A stretch of 43,502 nt of DNA from Lysobacterales bacterium (GTDB lineage Bacteria > Pseudomonadota > Gammaproteobacteria > Xanthomonadales > Marinicellaceae), in assembly GCA_020442635.1 (NCBI GenBank), contig JAGRJR010000019.1, positions 1 through 43,502 on the forward strand, given 5' to 3'. The notes below the pieces were generated by a model that was not told the origin of the DNA, made no database searches, and was given only the letters and a program-made list of their open reading frames with translations. Every line of letters begins with the position of its first letter. Positions within the stretch are counted from its first letter, which is position 1. The position numbers were made by a program, and so were the translations under genes. Shown in pieces: positions 1 to 8,117 of the stretch.

Positions 1-49
1 AACTTAACAGCCATATTTATTCTGCTTAAGCCCAGCCATAACCGTAAGC

Positions 50-88
50 AAAAAGCTGCAGAGGTAGGAATGAACTGTACAGCTTTTT
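50..88. terminator. Candidate bidirectional intrinsic terminator after the HEPN-like gene
   Basis: A perfect 9-bp inverted repeat (AAAAAGCTG at 50-58, CAGCTTTTT at 80-88) encloses a 21-nt loop. Read on either strand the stem ends in a run of T, as in a Rho-independent terminator. It lies about 30 nt past the stop of the minus-strand gene at 121-873. The stem has only four strong pairs and the loop is long, so termination efficiency is uncertain. Confidence 0.45.
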
Positions 89-106
89 GACATCCGAGTT
101 TATAGG

Positions 107-117
107 ATTGTTAGCTG
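107..117. repeat. Left copy of 11-bp inverted repeat flanking the HEPN-like gene
   Basis: ATTGTTAGCTG here is the exact reverse complement of CAGCTAACAAT at 884-894. The two copies sit just outside the stop and the start of the HEPN-like gene. An 11-bp match over this distance could be chance, so function is unproven. Confidence 0.5.
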
Positions 118-120
118 ATT

Positions 121-873
121 TCATGGCTTTATATACTCAGATATAACCTCCTTGTGTTCTTCATCATCAAACCAGCTTCGGTGTTGCGGTGGAACTTCAC
201 TAGAAGACATTGGGCGAAACTTCACTATATTTTTGTTTTTCTTTCCGTAGAATAAATTTGCCCAGACAAGAGCTTTTCTTGCTGGATCTTTATGAGGCCG
301 ATCCAATATTGATTCCAGATCCCCTGAAGATAACTTAAATGTGATTGGCTTTTTCTTATAATAGGTGGCGTTTATATGATTTATTAATGCTTCCTTCATT
401 CCCGGCACTTTTTGTGCGCAACCTAACCCTCTATCAGGAATGTATTGGCAATACCTTCGGATATTCCATACCGCCTCATCTAGCTTATGTATTGCATCAG
501 GAAGATTGTAGGAGGATTTTGACAGATACCGGTTGTAACCGCCTAATTCAGTCAAATATTCAAGAAATGAGGGCAGCCACTCAGGCAGCTCGTAATTCAA
601 ATAGTCTAATTTACTTACTTCTTCATTGAGTACCTTCAAATTATGGCCGTATTCTTTTTTATGTGAGATGTCCTTTTGAATGTAATACCTTGCACTTTTT
701 CCGTTGTATAGCAGAATGGCTTTTAAATATTTTTCTAAGGCCTGTTGCGACGACCATAAAAACTGCTGTCTTAACCGCATCCTGTAATTCATTCGAGCAG
801 CTATATAATCGTAGTCTGCCTGCCTACGAAACACATCGGTCGCAAAACTATTCAAAATTATTTGAATATCCAT
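121..873 (-). CDS. HEPN-domain-like protein
   Basis: A 250-residue soluble protein. The first 140 residues look like a HEPN helical bundle: a short helix with an A-D-Y-x-Y-I-A-A-R pattern (residues 19-27), a second helix with Q-Q-A-L-E-K-Y-L-K-A-I-L (about 43-54), then G-H-N-L-K-V-L and a helix ending in R-R-Y-C. HEPN proteins are often RNases or partners of minimal nucleotidyltransferases in toxin-antitoxin pairs. The usual catalytic R-x4-6-H motif is not seen in the last helix, and no nucleotidyltransferase partner is visible on either side, although the window begins only 120 bases past the stop. The C-terminal 100 residues are lysine-rich and unrecognised. There is no clear Shine-Dalgarno before the ATG. 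An 11-bp inverted repeat flanks the gene. Confidence 0.55.
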   Translation of the reverse strand: MDIQIILNSFATDVFRRQADYDYIAARMNYRMRLRQQFLWSSQQALEKYLKAILLYNGKSARYYIQKDISHKKEYGHNLKVLNEEVSKLDYLNYELPEWLPSFLEYLTELGGYNRYLSKSSYNLPDAIHKLDEAVWNIRRYCQYIPDRGLGCAQKVPGMKEALINHINATYYKKKPITFKLSSGDLESILDRPHKDPARKALVWANLFYGKKNKNIVKFRPMSSSEVPPQHRSWFDDEEHKEVISEYIKP

Positions 874-883
874 ATTGTTTACA

Positions 884-894
884 CAGCTAACAAT
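884..894. repeat. Right copy of 11-bp inverted repeat flanking the HEPN-like gene
   Basis: CAGCTAACAAT is the exact inverted partner of 107-117. This copy also starts an imperfect hairpin with AAATTTAGCT at 919-928, just upstream of the HEPN-like start codon. Confidence 0.5.
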
Positions 895-1069
895 TTATTA
901 AACACACATTCTAAATCAAAATTTAGCTAAATGAAGCTGGACTTCCTCAGCTTTTATGGCATTGCTTGTGTTGACAACCTGATTTTTAATTAAATTGTGT
1001 TATTTTCAAAGTCAGATGGGGTTAAAGCACATTAATGCGTTATTATCTGCTCAATTCCAGATAGATTGC

Positions 1070-2035
1070 TTAACTGTTCTTAGCCATAAAGGCCAATACT
1101 TCGTTGATATCATCTTTACCCAACAAACACATCAACAAACGATCTACACCCACAGCAACACCGGAACATCCAGGTAAACCTTGTTGTAATGCGGTGATCA
1201 AATGCTGATCAATGGGTAATTTATCTTTGCCCCGAATTTGGCGGTTGTGGTTGTCTTGTTCAAAACGTTTCAACTGTTCATTGGCATCAGTTAATTCCTG
1301 GTAGCCGTTGGCCAGTTCAACGCCACCCCAGAGAAACTCAAAGCGCAAACAACGGTCGGGATAATCGGGATGAACTTGTGACAAAGCCGCTTGTTCAACC
1401 GGGAAATCATAAATCAAATAACCTTCATCTTTCTGCAGCTGTGGTTCCAGTCGTATTGCAAACATAAAATCAAGTGCAGCAGTTAGATCCAATGGCTCAC
1501 CATGGTAACCAGCTTCGATGGCCAGGCGATTCAATTCGTCAGCACTGGTTTTGAAAGGGTCTATTGACAGTTTTTCGATGAAGATTTGTTGGTAAGAACA
1601 GGTGTTAATTGTCATGACATCAAGGCCCATTTGCTGCCTTAAATACTGAACCAGCTCCACCACTTCAAACATCAGTTGTTTTAGGTCAAAGTCCAGACGA
1701 TACCATTCCAATAAAGTAAATTCAGGGTTATGTAATCGGGTTGTTTCACCATACCTAAATACTTTAGCCATCTCAAAAATATCACCACTACCTTGTGCCA
1801 ATAACCGTTTGTGAAAAAACTCAGGCGATGTTCTTAGAAAAGCTGACGATTTATCGGGTTTTATGGGTTGGGTGGAAAAGACTTCGATTTGCAGATCGGT
1901 ATTGGCAGCAGATGACAGGATCGGCGTTTCAACTTCCAGCACCTTTCTTTGCTGAAAAAAAGTACGAATTTCTGTCAATAAAAAAGCCCGTTGTCGTAAC
2001 AGGGACAACGGGCTCTGATTAGAAGTCGCGGACAT
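1070..2035 (-). CDS. epmA: EF-P--(R)-beta-lysine ligase EpmA (GenX/PoxA)
   Basis: A 321-residue class II lysyl-tRNA synthetase paralogue without the anticodon-binding domain. It uses ATP to attach (R)-beta-lysine to Lys34 of elongation factor P. The class II core is clear: L-E-V-E-T-P near residue 34, motif 2 with F-R-Y-G-E-T and H-N-P-E-F-T-L-L-E-W-Y near 92-112, and motif 3 G-V-D-R-L near the C-terminus. Length matches the family (325 in E. coli). The ATG directly follows the efp stop codon with no spacer, so translation is probably coupled to efp. Codons 8-17 lie within a perfect terminator-like hairpin. The N-terminus aligns with known EpmA proteins from about residue 12, so a much later start is unlikely. 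Confidence 0.93.
   Translation of the reverse strand: MSATSNQSPLSLLRQRAFLLTEIRTFFQQRKVLEVETPILSSAANTDLQIEVFSTQPIKPDKSSAFLRTSPEFFHKRLLAQGSGDIFEMAKVFRYGETTRLHNPEFTLLEWYRLDFDLKQLMFEVVELVQYLRQQMGLDVMTINTCSYQQIFIEKLSIDPFKTSADELNRLAIEAGYHGEPLDLTAALDFMFAIRLEPQLQKDEGYLIYDFPVEQAALSQVHPDYPDRCLRFEFLWGGVELANGYQELTDANEQLKRFEQDNHNRQIRGKDKLPIDQHLITALQQGLPGCSGVAVGVDRLLMCLLGKDDINEVLAFMAKNS
1985..2014 (-). terminator. Intrinsic terminator of efp embedded in the epmA coding region
   Basis: On the minus strand a perfect 11-bp stem (AGCCCGTTGTC and GACAACGGGCT) with an 8-nt loop is followed at once by a T-tract (TTTTT A TT). It begins 21 nt after the efp stop, the expected place for the efp terminator. It also encodes residues 8-17 of EpmA. 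The shape is textbook for a Rho-independent terminator; that it terminates in vivo is inference. Confidence 0.75.
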
Positions 2036-2605
2036 TTATTTTTTAACGCGTGATACGTATTCGCCGGAACGGGTATCCACTTTGATGATTTCTCCTTCAG
2101 GCACAAACAAAGGAACTTGTACCACCGCACCAGTTTCCAAAGTCGCAGGTTTGCCGCCGCCGCCAGACGTATCACCGCGCACACCTGGGTCAGTTTCAAC
2201 AATTTTCAATTCAACAAAATTAGGTGGCTCAACCGTTAATGGCGAATTATTCCATAGCACCACTGTACAAATATCTTCCTCCTTCAACCATTTAATACAA
2301 TCTTCAACCGCTTCTCTTGGCGCTTCAAACTGTTCATAGGTATCAGGGTCCATGAAATGATAAAACTCACCATCAGTGTACAAATATTGCATGTACGTTT
2401 CCATCACATCAGCGGCATCCACTTTTTCACCTGATTTAAAGGTTTTTTCAATGGTACGGCCGTTTTTCAGGTTTTTTATTTTAACCCGATTAAACGCCTG
2501 GCCTTTACCCGGTTTCACTTCCTGGTTATCAACGATGGTGTATGGATCACCATCCAATAAAATTTTCAAACCGTTTTTAAATTGACTGGTACTATAAACC
2601 GACAT
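2036..2605 (-). CDS. efp: Elongation factor P
   Basis: A 189-residue translation factor that binds between the P and E sites and rescues ribosomes stalled at polyproline. The KOW-like N-terminal domain carries the loop P-G-K-G-Q-A-F, whose lysine is residue 34 when counted from the chosen start, exactly the lysine modified by EpmA and EpmB. Two OB-type domains follow, and the C-terminus G-E-Y-V-S-R-V is typical. The ATG at 2605 is chosen because it restores Lys34, matches family length, and has AGGAG seven bases upstream. A longer frame to 2656 would begin upstream of the likely transcription start. efp, epmA and epmB sit together, so the modification pathway is nearly complete here. EpmC is not in the window and is not essential for activity in E. 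coli. Confidence 0.96.
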   Translation of the reverse strand: MSVYSTSQFKNGLKILLDGDPYTIVDNQEVKPGKGQAFNRVKIKNLKNGRTIEKTFKSGEKVDAADVMETYMQYLYTDGEFYHFMDPDTYEQFEAPREAVEDCIKWLKEEDICTVVLWNNSPLTVEPPNFVELKIVETDPGVRGDTSGGGGKPATLETGAVVQVPLFVPEGEIIKVDTRSGEYVSRVKK

Positions 2606-2638
2606 GATTGCTCCTGGCAGATGCTGAAAAAGGTCGGG

Positions 2639-2647
2639 ATTATAACA
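2639..2647 (-). promoter_or_regulatory. Extended -10 promoter of efp
   Basis: On the minus strand TGTTATAAT is a perfect -10 hexamer with the extended TGn element. No good -35 is seen at normal spacing, which is common for extended -10 promoters. A start about 7 nt downstream gives a leader of about 27 nt containing the AGGAG site before the ATG. Confidence 0.6.
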
Positions 2648-2712
2648 CATTGGCATGTAGTGAACACTGTCCTCGTGTTAGAATCCACACCTTTTAAATC
2701 GCTTGTGTCACC

Positions 2713-3705
2713 ATGGACAAAACATGGCAACAAAATCTTAAAGCCGCACTCAAAGGCAGCACCCTGGAAAAACTTAAAAAATCGCCAGAGTTTTCAAGCA
2801 AAGCCAGCCAACTGTTTGCACCTGTCATCACTGAAACCATGGATGATTTGATTGATTGGCTCAACCCCAAGGATCCCATATTACAGCAGTTTTTGCCACA
2901 ATCGCTTGAGCTGGAACAGGATGAATCATCCCACACAGATCCAGTGGGTGATCATCAATCTGAAGCTGTTCCGGGATTAATCCACAAATACCACGGACGT
3001 GTGTTATTGATTGCCAGTGGTAGCTGTGCGGTAAATTGTCGTTATTGTTTCCGGCGCCATTTCCCCTATGAAAAAAGCTATGCACCAAGAAATCAGTGGC
3101 ACACCGTTATCAATTACATCAAATCACAACCGAATATACATGAGGTAATCTTAAGCGGCGGTGATCCACTGACCCTATCCAACCAATCACTCCAAACCCT
3201 GACCGAGCAGTTAGCAACCATGGATCATGTCAAAACTTTACGCATACACAGCCGCATTCCAGTGGTCCTGCCCTCCCGAATTGATGCTGGCTTTATAGAC
3301 TGGTCACAAGCATTGACTTTGAGTAAGGTCATGGTATTGCATATCAACCACTCCCAGGAACTGAGCCCCGAAGCCATTCTCACGATCTACCGATTGAAAC
3401 AGGCCGGCTATACCCTGCTTAACCAATCGGTGTTACTCAAGGGCGTCAATGACTCCGCTGAAGTGCTTGCCGAACTTTCTCACCAGCTGTTTAACAATGG
3501 GGTGTTGCCCTACTATTTACACCAGTTTGATCGGGTACAAAATGCGGGACATTTTGCCATTGAACTCAATGAGGGCAATCTCATTTATCAACAATTGCAA
3601 AAACTGTTGCCTGGATATCTATTACCCAAGTGGGTGGTTGAACAAGCTGGCCAACCTTCAAAAACTCTTTTAACACCAACAAAAACAACTGAGAGTCGCC
3701 GCTGA
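2713..3705 (+). CDS. epmB: EF-P beta-lysylation protein EpmB (lysine 2,3-aminomutase family)
   Basis: A 330-residue radical-SAM, PLP-dependent aminomutase that converts (S)-lysine to (R)-beta-lysine, the substrate EpmA attaches to EF-P. The radical-SAM cluster motif is C-A-V-N-C-R-Y-C-F-R-R-H (about residues 104-115, C-x3-C-x2-C). S-G-G-D-P-L-T follows near 147-153, and the remaining barrel resembles KamA. Length matches E. coli YjeK (342). It is divergent from efp with about 107 bp between the start codons. No clear Shine-Dalgarno precedes the ATG. The ATG fits the family N-terminus. Confidence 0.94.
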   Translation: MDKTWQQNLKAALKGSTLEKLKKSPEFSSKASQLFAPVITETMDDLIDWLNPKDPILQQFLPQSLELEQDESSHTDPVGDHQSEAVPGLIHKYHGRVLLIASGSCAVNCRYCFRRHFPYEKSYAPRNQWHTVINYIKSQPNIHEVILSGGDPLTLSNQSLQTLTEQLATMDHVKTLRIHSRIPVVLPSRIDAGFIDWSQALTLSKVMVLHINHSQELSPEAILTIYRLKQAGYTLLNQSVLLKGVNDSAEVLAELSHQLFNNGVLPYYLHQFDRVQNAGHFAIELNEGNLIYQQLQKLLPGYLLPKWVVEQAGQPSKTLLTPTKTTESRR

Positions 3706-3763
3706 AATAAATGCCAAAAGCTGTCCTTGGGAGGTAAAACTGTTCATATCATTGATTTCACAT

Positions 3764-3769
3764 TATAAT
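3764..3769 (+). promoter_or_regulatory. Possible -10 element for the FimX-like gene
   Basis: A perfect TATAAT lies 43 nt before the TTG start codon, in the 106-bp gap after epmB. The best -35 at 17-bp spacing is poor (TGTTCA). Read-through from epmB is the alternative. Confidence 0.35.
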
Positions 3770-3811
3770 AAACGGCTAAACCACTGAAATTATCGGACAA
3801 GGAGTATTGCA

Positions 3812-5866
3812 TTGGCATCTGAACAATCCATCAATTTACTGATTATTCACCAATCTGAAGAAGAAGCAGAACGCATTCTGTCTTTATTGAGAAACTTCCA
3901 AATTGCGGTCAGACCCACTCGTTGTACAGATGAAGAAGATTTAGCGGGCATTCTGGAAAGAAAGCCTATCGACATGGTGTTATGCCAACAGCTACAAACA
4001 GATTTACCCTGTCAGCTGGTCGTTGACCACCTGAAAAGAATGGGTCTGGATTTACCCGTAGTAGCACTGTTGGAAAACTTTGACCCTGATTTGGTACAAG
4101 AATCCATTGAAAATGGCGCAGGTTCATTTTGTACTCCACTGCTACCGGATCACATGTCTCATGTGGTACAAAAAGAAATGAAAGCCCTCCGGGATAGGCG
4201 CCTGAATACTGAGCTTGCCAAGGAACTTAAAAGCACCGAGCGTCGTTGTAATCTATTACTTGATTCATCCAAACAGGCCATTGCCTATATTCATGATGGC
4301 ATGCATGTTTATTCAAATCAGTCATACCAAGAGTTGTTTAAGTATGAAGATTTTGAGGAATTGGAAGTAACGCCTTTTCTTAATATGATTGCCAAAGAAG
4401 ATTTGGACAAGGCCAAAAAGACTTTGCGCGACATCAACAAAAACATCCTGCCAGATGCCGACCTTGAATTTAAAATGGTAACTTCTGATGGCGACAAATT
4501 TGATGGTATCATTAATGTTTCAAACGCCACCATCAACGGTGAAAAGTGCGTGCAGTTCATTATCAACATTCCATCAGTTGACCCTGAAGTAGAAAAAGAA
4601 CTATTTGAAATCAAGAACAAGGATTTACTCACCAAATTTTTCAACCGCAGTTATTTTCATGATCTGTTGTCTGACGCACTTGACAAAGCCACGGATAAAC
4701 CTGGTGACAGTTTACTAATGATTGGCATTGATGATGCCAAACGCCATGAGAAAGAATTGGGGATTGGCAACCTGGATTTGTTTATTGTCAGTGTTTCCGA
4801 GTTTCTAGAAAAAAAACTTGGGCAAGACGTGACTTATTGTCGTTATGCTGACACCACTTTTATCCTTAAAGTCAATACGTCGATCGAAAAAGCAGAGAAG
4901 ATTGCCGAAAAGCTAAAAGAGCTGTTTGCTGATCAAATTTTCAATGCAGGCGATACTTCAATTAATTGTTCAGTCAGTATTTCAGTCACTCAATTAACAC
5001 CTCAATCTGGTTCGGTGACTGATGTGATCAAAGTCTTAACCGATAACATCGACCAAATCATGGAAGAAGGCGGTAACGAAATTAAAGTATTTGATCCCGC
5101 CGAGGAAGAAAAACAAGCTCGTGCAGCTTCCAAAGCATGGATTGATCGCATCACTGACGGTTTAGATAAAGACAAATTTGTACTTCACTACCAACCAGTG
5201 ATTAACATCAGTGGTGAAGAAAGGGAGTTTTATGAAGTTTTGGTAAGATTGAAAGCAGAAGATAACCAGCTAATTTATCCTCAACAATTTATTCCTGTAG
5301 CAAACAAATATGGTTTTATTACTGAAATTGAACATTGGGTCATTAAAAATTCATTACTGGCGATCAAAAAAACACCCAACCCAGTGATGTTGTTTGTTAA
5401 GTTATCACATCAAACCTTAATTGATCCTGCTTTTCCCAATTGGTTGGCACAGCAACTGAAAGAAACAGGCGTCTCAGGAGATAAATTGGCTTTTGAAGTG
5501 CGCGAAAGTGAACTGGTCACCCATGCCTCAAAAATGAAACCGATTATCAAAGCCATCAAAGCCACCCATTGTTTAATTGTGGTTGAAAAATTTGGCTCAG
5601 GTTTGAATTCATTCAATATTTTGAAGCATTTCCCTGCCGATATACTAAAAGTGGATTCCAGTTTCATGAAAGACCTCGGCAGTAATCCAGAAAATGAAGC
5701 CAAGGTAAAGGACATTGTTGATACCGCCCACAACCAAGGTAAGCAAGTGATTTGTGAATTTATCGAAGATGCCACCACCATGAGCATCATGTGGAAAATG
5801 AATGTCAATTTTGTTCAGGGTAACTTTATCGCTGAACCCAGCGCAAACATGGAACAGGCCGAGTAA
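3812..5866 (+). CDS. fimX: FimX-like protein: REC, PAS, degenerate GGDEF and degenerate EAL
   Basis: A 684-residue cytoplasmic signalling protein. A response-regulator-like domain lacking clear phosphorylation residues (1-125) is followed by a PAS domain (about 150-260), a GGDEF domain (about 270-420) and an EAL domain (445-680). The GGDEF signature is replaced by Y-A-D-T-T-F, so cyclase activity is unlikely. The EAL signature reads E-V-L-V-R-L and the usual D-D-F-G is E-K-F-G-S-G, so hydrolysis is also unlikely. This architecture matches FimX, a c-di-GMP-binding effector of type IV pilus assembly. The start is TTG with GGAG eight bases upstream; the next ATG would remove part of the REC domain. 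It is not beside pilus assembly genes, but the Chp cluster is in the same window. Another degenerate GGDEF/EAL scaffold is possible. Confidence 0.7.
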   Translation: MASEQSINLLIIHQSEEEAERILSLLRNFQIAVRPTRCTDEEDLAGILERKPIDMVLCQQLQTDLPCQLVVDHLKRMGLDLPVVALLENFDPDLVQESIENGAGSFCTPLLPDHMSHVVQKEMKALRDRRLNTELAKELKSTERRCNLLLDSSKQAIAYIHDGMHVYSNQSYQELFKYEDFEELEVTPFLNMIAKEDLDKAKKTLRDINKNILPDADLEFKMVTSDGDKFDGIINVSNATINGEKCVQFIINIPSVDPEVEKELFEIKNKDLLTKFFNRSYFHDLLSDALDKATDKPGDSLLMIGIDDAKRHEKELGIGNLDLFIVSVSEFLEKKLGQDVTYCRYADTTFILKVNTSIEKAEKIAEKLKELFADQIFNAGDTSINCSVSISVTQLTPQSGSVTDVIKVLTDNIDQIMEEGGNEIKVFDPAEEEKQARAASKAWIDRITDGLDKDKFVLHYQPVINISGEEREFYEVLVRLKAEDNQLIYPQQFIPVANKYGFITEIEHWVIKNSLLAIKKTPNPVMLFVKLSHQTLIDPAFPNWLAQQLKETGVSGDKLAFEVRESELVTHASKMKPIIKAIKATHCLIVVEKFGSGLNSFNILKHFPADILKVDSSFMKDLGSNPENEAKVKDIVDTAHNQGKQVICEFIEDATTMSIMWKMNVNFVQGNFIAEPSANMEQAE

Positions 5867-5874
5867 CAACTGAA

Positions 5875-6771
5875 ATGCCTGCTGCAGCTGGTTATGTAGG
5901 CCGTTTTGCACCTTCACCTACCGGAGATTTACATTTTGGCTCCTTAGTGGCCGCCATTGTCAGCTACTGCCAAGCCAAGGCCAACAACGGCAACTGGTTA
6001 GTACGCATCGAAGATGTGGATGAGACCAGAGTGGTTACCGGTGCTGCAGAACAAATTATCAAAACATTAAAAAACTTTGGCATGGAATCTGATGGGCCCA
6101 TCATCTACCAAACCGCCCCCTCGCGCCAAGCAGCCTACCAACAAGCCTTTCAACAATTACAACAACAAGAGCTGATTTATCCCTGTAGCTGTACACGTGC
6201 CGTGCTTAAAGATCAAACCATCTATCCTGGCCAGTGTCGCAATCATCCTGCCGACGCCAAACAAGCCCATTCTATTCGACTTAAAGTACCTGACCAAACC
6301 ATTGAATTTAACGACCTTATTCAGGGACAGCAACAACAAAACCTTAAGCAACATTGTGGAGATTTTAATATCAAGCGCAAAGATGGTCTGTTCGCTTACC
6401 AATTAGCAGTGGTGGTTGATGATGCCGATCAGGGCATAACCGAAGTGGTTAGAGGAATTGACATCATGGACTCAACCCCAAGACAGATATATTTGAATCA
6501 AATTTTACATTTGAATCAGCCCCAATACGCACACTTTCCAGTAGTTGTAAACAGCGATGGCAATAAGCTGAGTAAACAAAACCACGCCAAAGCCATCAGT
6601 AACGATGACCCTTTTGCCACCACTCAAAAAGTGCTGGCCATGCTGGGACAAAAAATCCCCATTCTAACCACAAGATCACAAAGTGAATTGTTGAATTTTG
6701 CCATTAACAACTGGAACATCGATCCCTTGAAAGAAAAAGCAAAAATAAGCGTATCAACCTCAAACCTATGA
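5875..6771 (+). CDS. gluQ: Glutamyl-Q tRNA(Asp) synthetase
   Basis: A 298-residue truncated glutamyl-tRNA synthetase paralogue that glutamylates queuosine at the wobble position of tRNA(Asp). The nucleotide-binding start is F-A-P-S-P-T-G-D-L-H-F-G-S-L, the class I HIGH motif in HFGS form. The zinc site C-S-C with a later Y-x3-C lies near residues 104-122, and the KMSKS equivalent is K-L-S-K-Q. There is no anticodon-binding domain, as expected. The ATG lies 8 nt after the FimX-like stop, so the two genes are probably co-transcribed, without obvious functional linkage. In E. coli gluQ follows dksA, which is not seen here. Confidence 0.93.
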   Translation: MPAAAGYVGRFAPSPTGDLHFGSLVAAIVSYCQAKANNGNWLVRIEDVDETRVVTGAAEQIIKTLKNFGMESDGPIIYQTAPSRQAAYQQAFQQLQQQELIYPCSCTRAVLKDQTIYPGQCRNHPADAKQAHSIRLKVPDQTIEFNDLIQGQQQQNLKQHCGDFNIKRKDGLFAYQLAVVVDDADQGITEVVRGIDIMDSTPRQIYLNQILHLNQPQYAHFPVVVNSDGNKLSKQNHAKAISNDDPFATTQKVLAMLGQKIPILTTRSQSELLNFAINNWNIDPLKEKAKISVSTSNL

Positions 6772-7061
6772 AATAATTGATTTTTATGTTATCCCGCAGC
6801 AAGGCTCATGCACATTACCGGGACCAAATGGGCACCAGAAAATATCTGTTCATGAGGAAATTACAGCAACTAGAAATTGACAATCAACTCACTGCTTGGG
6901 CTCACCGTGAGAAAAATGTGCGAAAGTTTTTTGACACTACCGATTTTTGGGGTAGTCGGCTTTAGCTAACCTGAAAACATCCATGTCTCTTCAAGTCATC
7001 ATTGGTTGACTAAACAACTCCCCAATTTAACTACATAGCAAAGTGAGTAAACTGTCAAACT
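6772..7061. other. Intergenic region between convergent gluQ and cyclophilin genes
   Basis: About 290 bp with no convincing gene. A 62-codon frame at 6777-6965 has no recognisable product and no good ribosome site. A 6-bp GC-containing stem (ACTACC 6936-6941, GGTAGT 6951-6956) could form but has no adjacent T-tract. Weak A/T stems occur near 7042-7066. Termination of both genes presumably happens here. Confidence 0.5.
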
Positions 7062-8117
7062 TTACTGAGCCGCAATACCCTGATTAGCTTCACTTGCCAA
7101 ACGTTGGCACAACTCAATATTGGCACCAGAAATCTTTTGCAATGAGTTCATACCATTTAAAGTACCGGCATACAACGAATAATTCATCACGAGTTCAGCA
7201 CAGCTGTTGAAAGTGAGACTGACCGTACCTACCGCTTCATTAGTAACTGGTGCAGGATCGTCAAACTTACCATTACTGGTTTGATATACCGTGCCATTGA
7301 ATTCATTTTCAGAAAAGTCACCAATAGCCACCAACCAGCGATTTCCAGCATATCCAATTTCAGAAGGCGTCATATCATCTGGAAATTCAGTATCATAGGT
7401 GAACCAAGCCATAATCACCTGCCCTGTCGCAGGTAAAACTTCGATATAAATACCTTGACCATCCGTAGCTGGATCGTACCAGGCACCTGATAGACCTGCA
7501 TTGATTTGGAATGTTTCGGATAAGACATAGGCTCTGTTGATTCTAATAACATTGTTAATAGCGACGCCTCCACCAAAATACTGATAAACCGGAAATTCTG
7601 AAGTTGCCGCACCTAAATTACTGGACAAATTAAACCTCGCTACTGATCCCATGGTTTTCAAAACATCCAACCCTTGCACCACTACTCCGAAAACTGCATA
7701 ACCTGCATTGCTACCGGTTGGGTTCAAGTTGAGGTTATCTGTCAAGTTAAAGAAAAACTGATTGGTGGCACTGTGGGGTTCTGAAGTTCTTGCCATTGAT
7801 ATTGTTCCAACCGTGTTAGAAACACCTGCTTCATTGGTGATAGGGTTTTGTGTACTAACCGTACTGAAAGAACTGCCATTATAACGGTAAGCTCCACCTT
7901 GTATAACTGAAATTCCTCCGAAAGGAACCAAACGGTGAAAAACTGTTTCATTATAATCTCCGCGGTTAACATAGCCTAAAAAATTTTGGGTTGTTATCGG
8001 TGCTTCATCTTCAAAAAGCTCAATATCAATGGTACCCATATTGGTATCAAAACGTACGGTTGTTGCCTGGATTTTCGTAATGGCAAAAAACAGAACTAAA
8101 ATAGTAAATTTTTTCAT
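7062..8117 (-). CDS. Exported cyclophilin-type peptidyl-prolyl isomerase with a C-terminal accessory domain
   Basis: 351 residues. An N-terminal signal peptide (M-K-K-F then a hydrophobic stretch to about A18) directs export. A cyclophilin domain spans about 20-195, with the N-M-G-T-I start, V-F-H-R-L-V (catalytic-type arginine), I-Q-G-G, N-Q-F-F-F-N and F-G-V-V-V-Q-G. It likely isomerises proline bonds in the periplasm or outside the cell. The last 150 residues form a separate beta-rich region beginning G-L-S-G-A-W-Y-D-P, with G-Q-G, a W-F-T-Y-D segment, and two cysteines (S-C-A-E-L and E-L-C-Q) that might pair. I recall similar G-x-W-Y-x-P-x-x-x-G-Q-G segments in exported proteins of Xanthomonadales-like bacteria, but cannot name the domain. 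The start overlaps the nucleotidase stop (ATGA), indicating coupled translation. Confidence 0.85.
   Translation of the reverse strand: MKKFTILVLFFAITKIQATTVRFDTNMGTIDIELFEDEAPITTQNFLGYVNRGDYNETVFHRLVPFGGISVIQGGAYRYNGSSFSTVSTQNPITNEAGVSNTVGTISMARTSEPHSATNQFFFNLTDNLNLNPTGSNAGYAVFGVVVQGLDVLKTMGSVARFNLSSNLGAATSEFPVYQYFGGGVAINNVIRINRAYVLSETFQINAGLSGAWYDPATDGQGIYIEVLPATGQVIMAWFTYDTEFPDDMTPSEIGYAGNRWLVAIGDFSENEFNGTVYQTSNGKFDDPAPVTNEAVGTVSLTFNSCAELVMNYSLYAGTLNGMNSLQKISGANIELCQRLASEANQGIAAQ

Noticed and set aside
1..120. Possible integron attC site at the left edge
   Set aside because: A GTTRRRY-like core is present, but the complementary core, paired inner boxes and a neighbouring cassette are not convincing, and the window ends.
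2606..2656. N-terminal extension of EF-P
   Set aside because: It would shift the modified lysine from position 34 and begin upstream of the predicted transcription start.
6777..6965. A 62-codon plus-strand frame after gluQ
   Set aside because: It starts with TTG, has no ribosome site and no recognisable protein features; it covers a weak hairpin.
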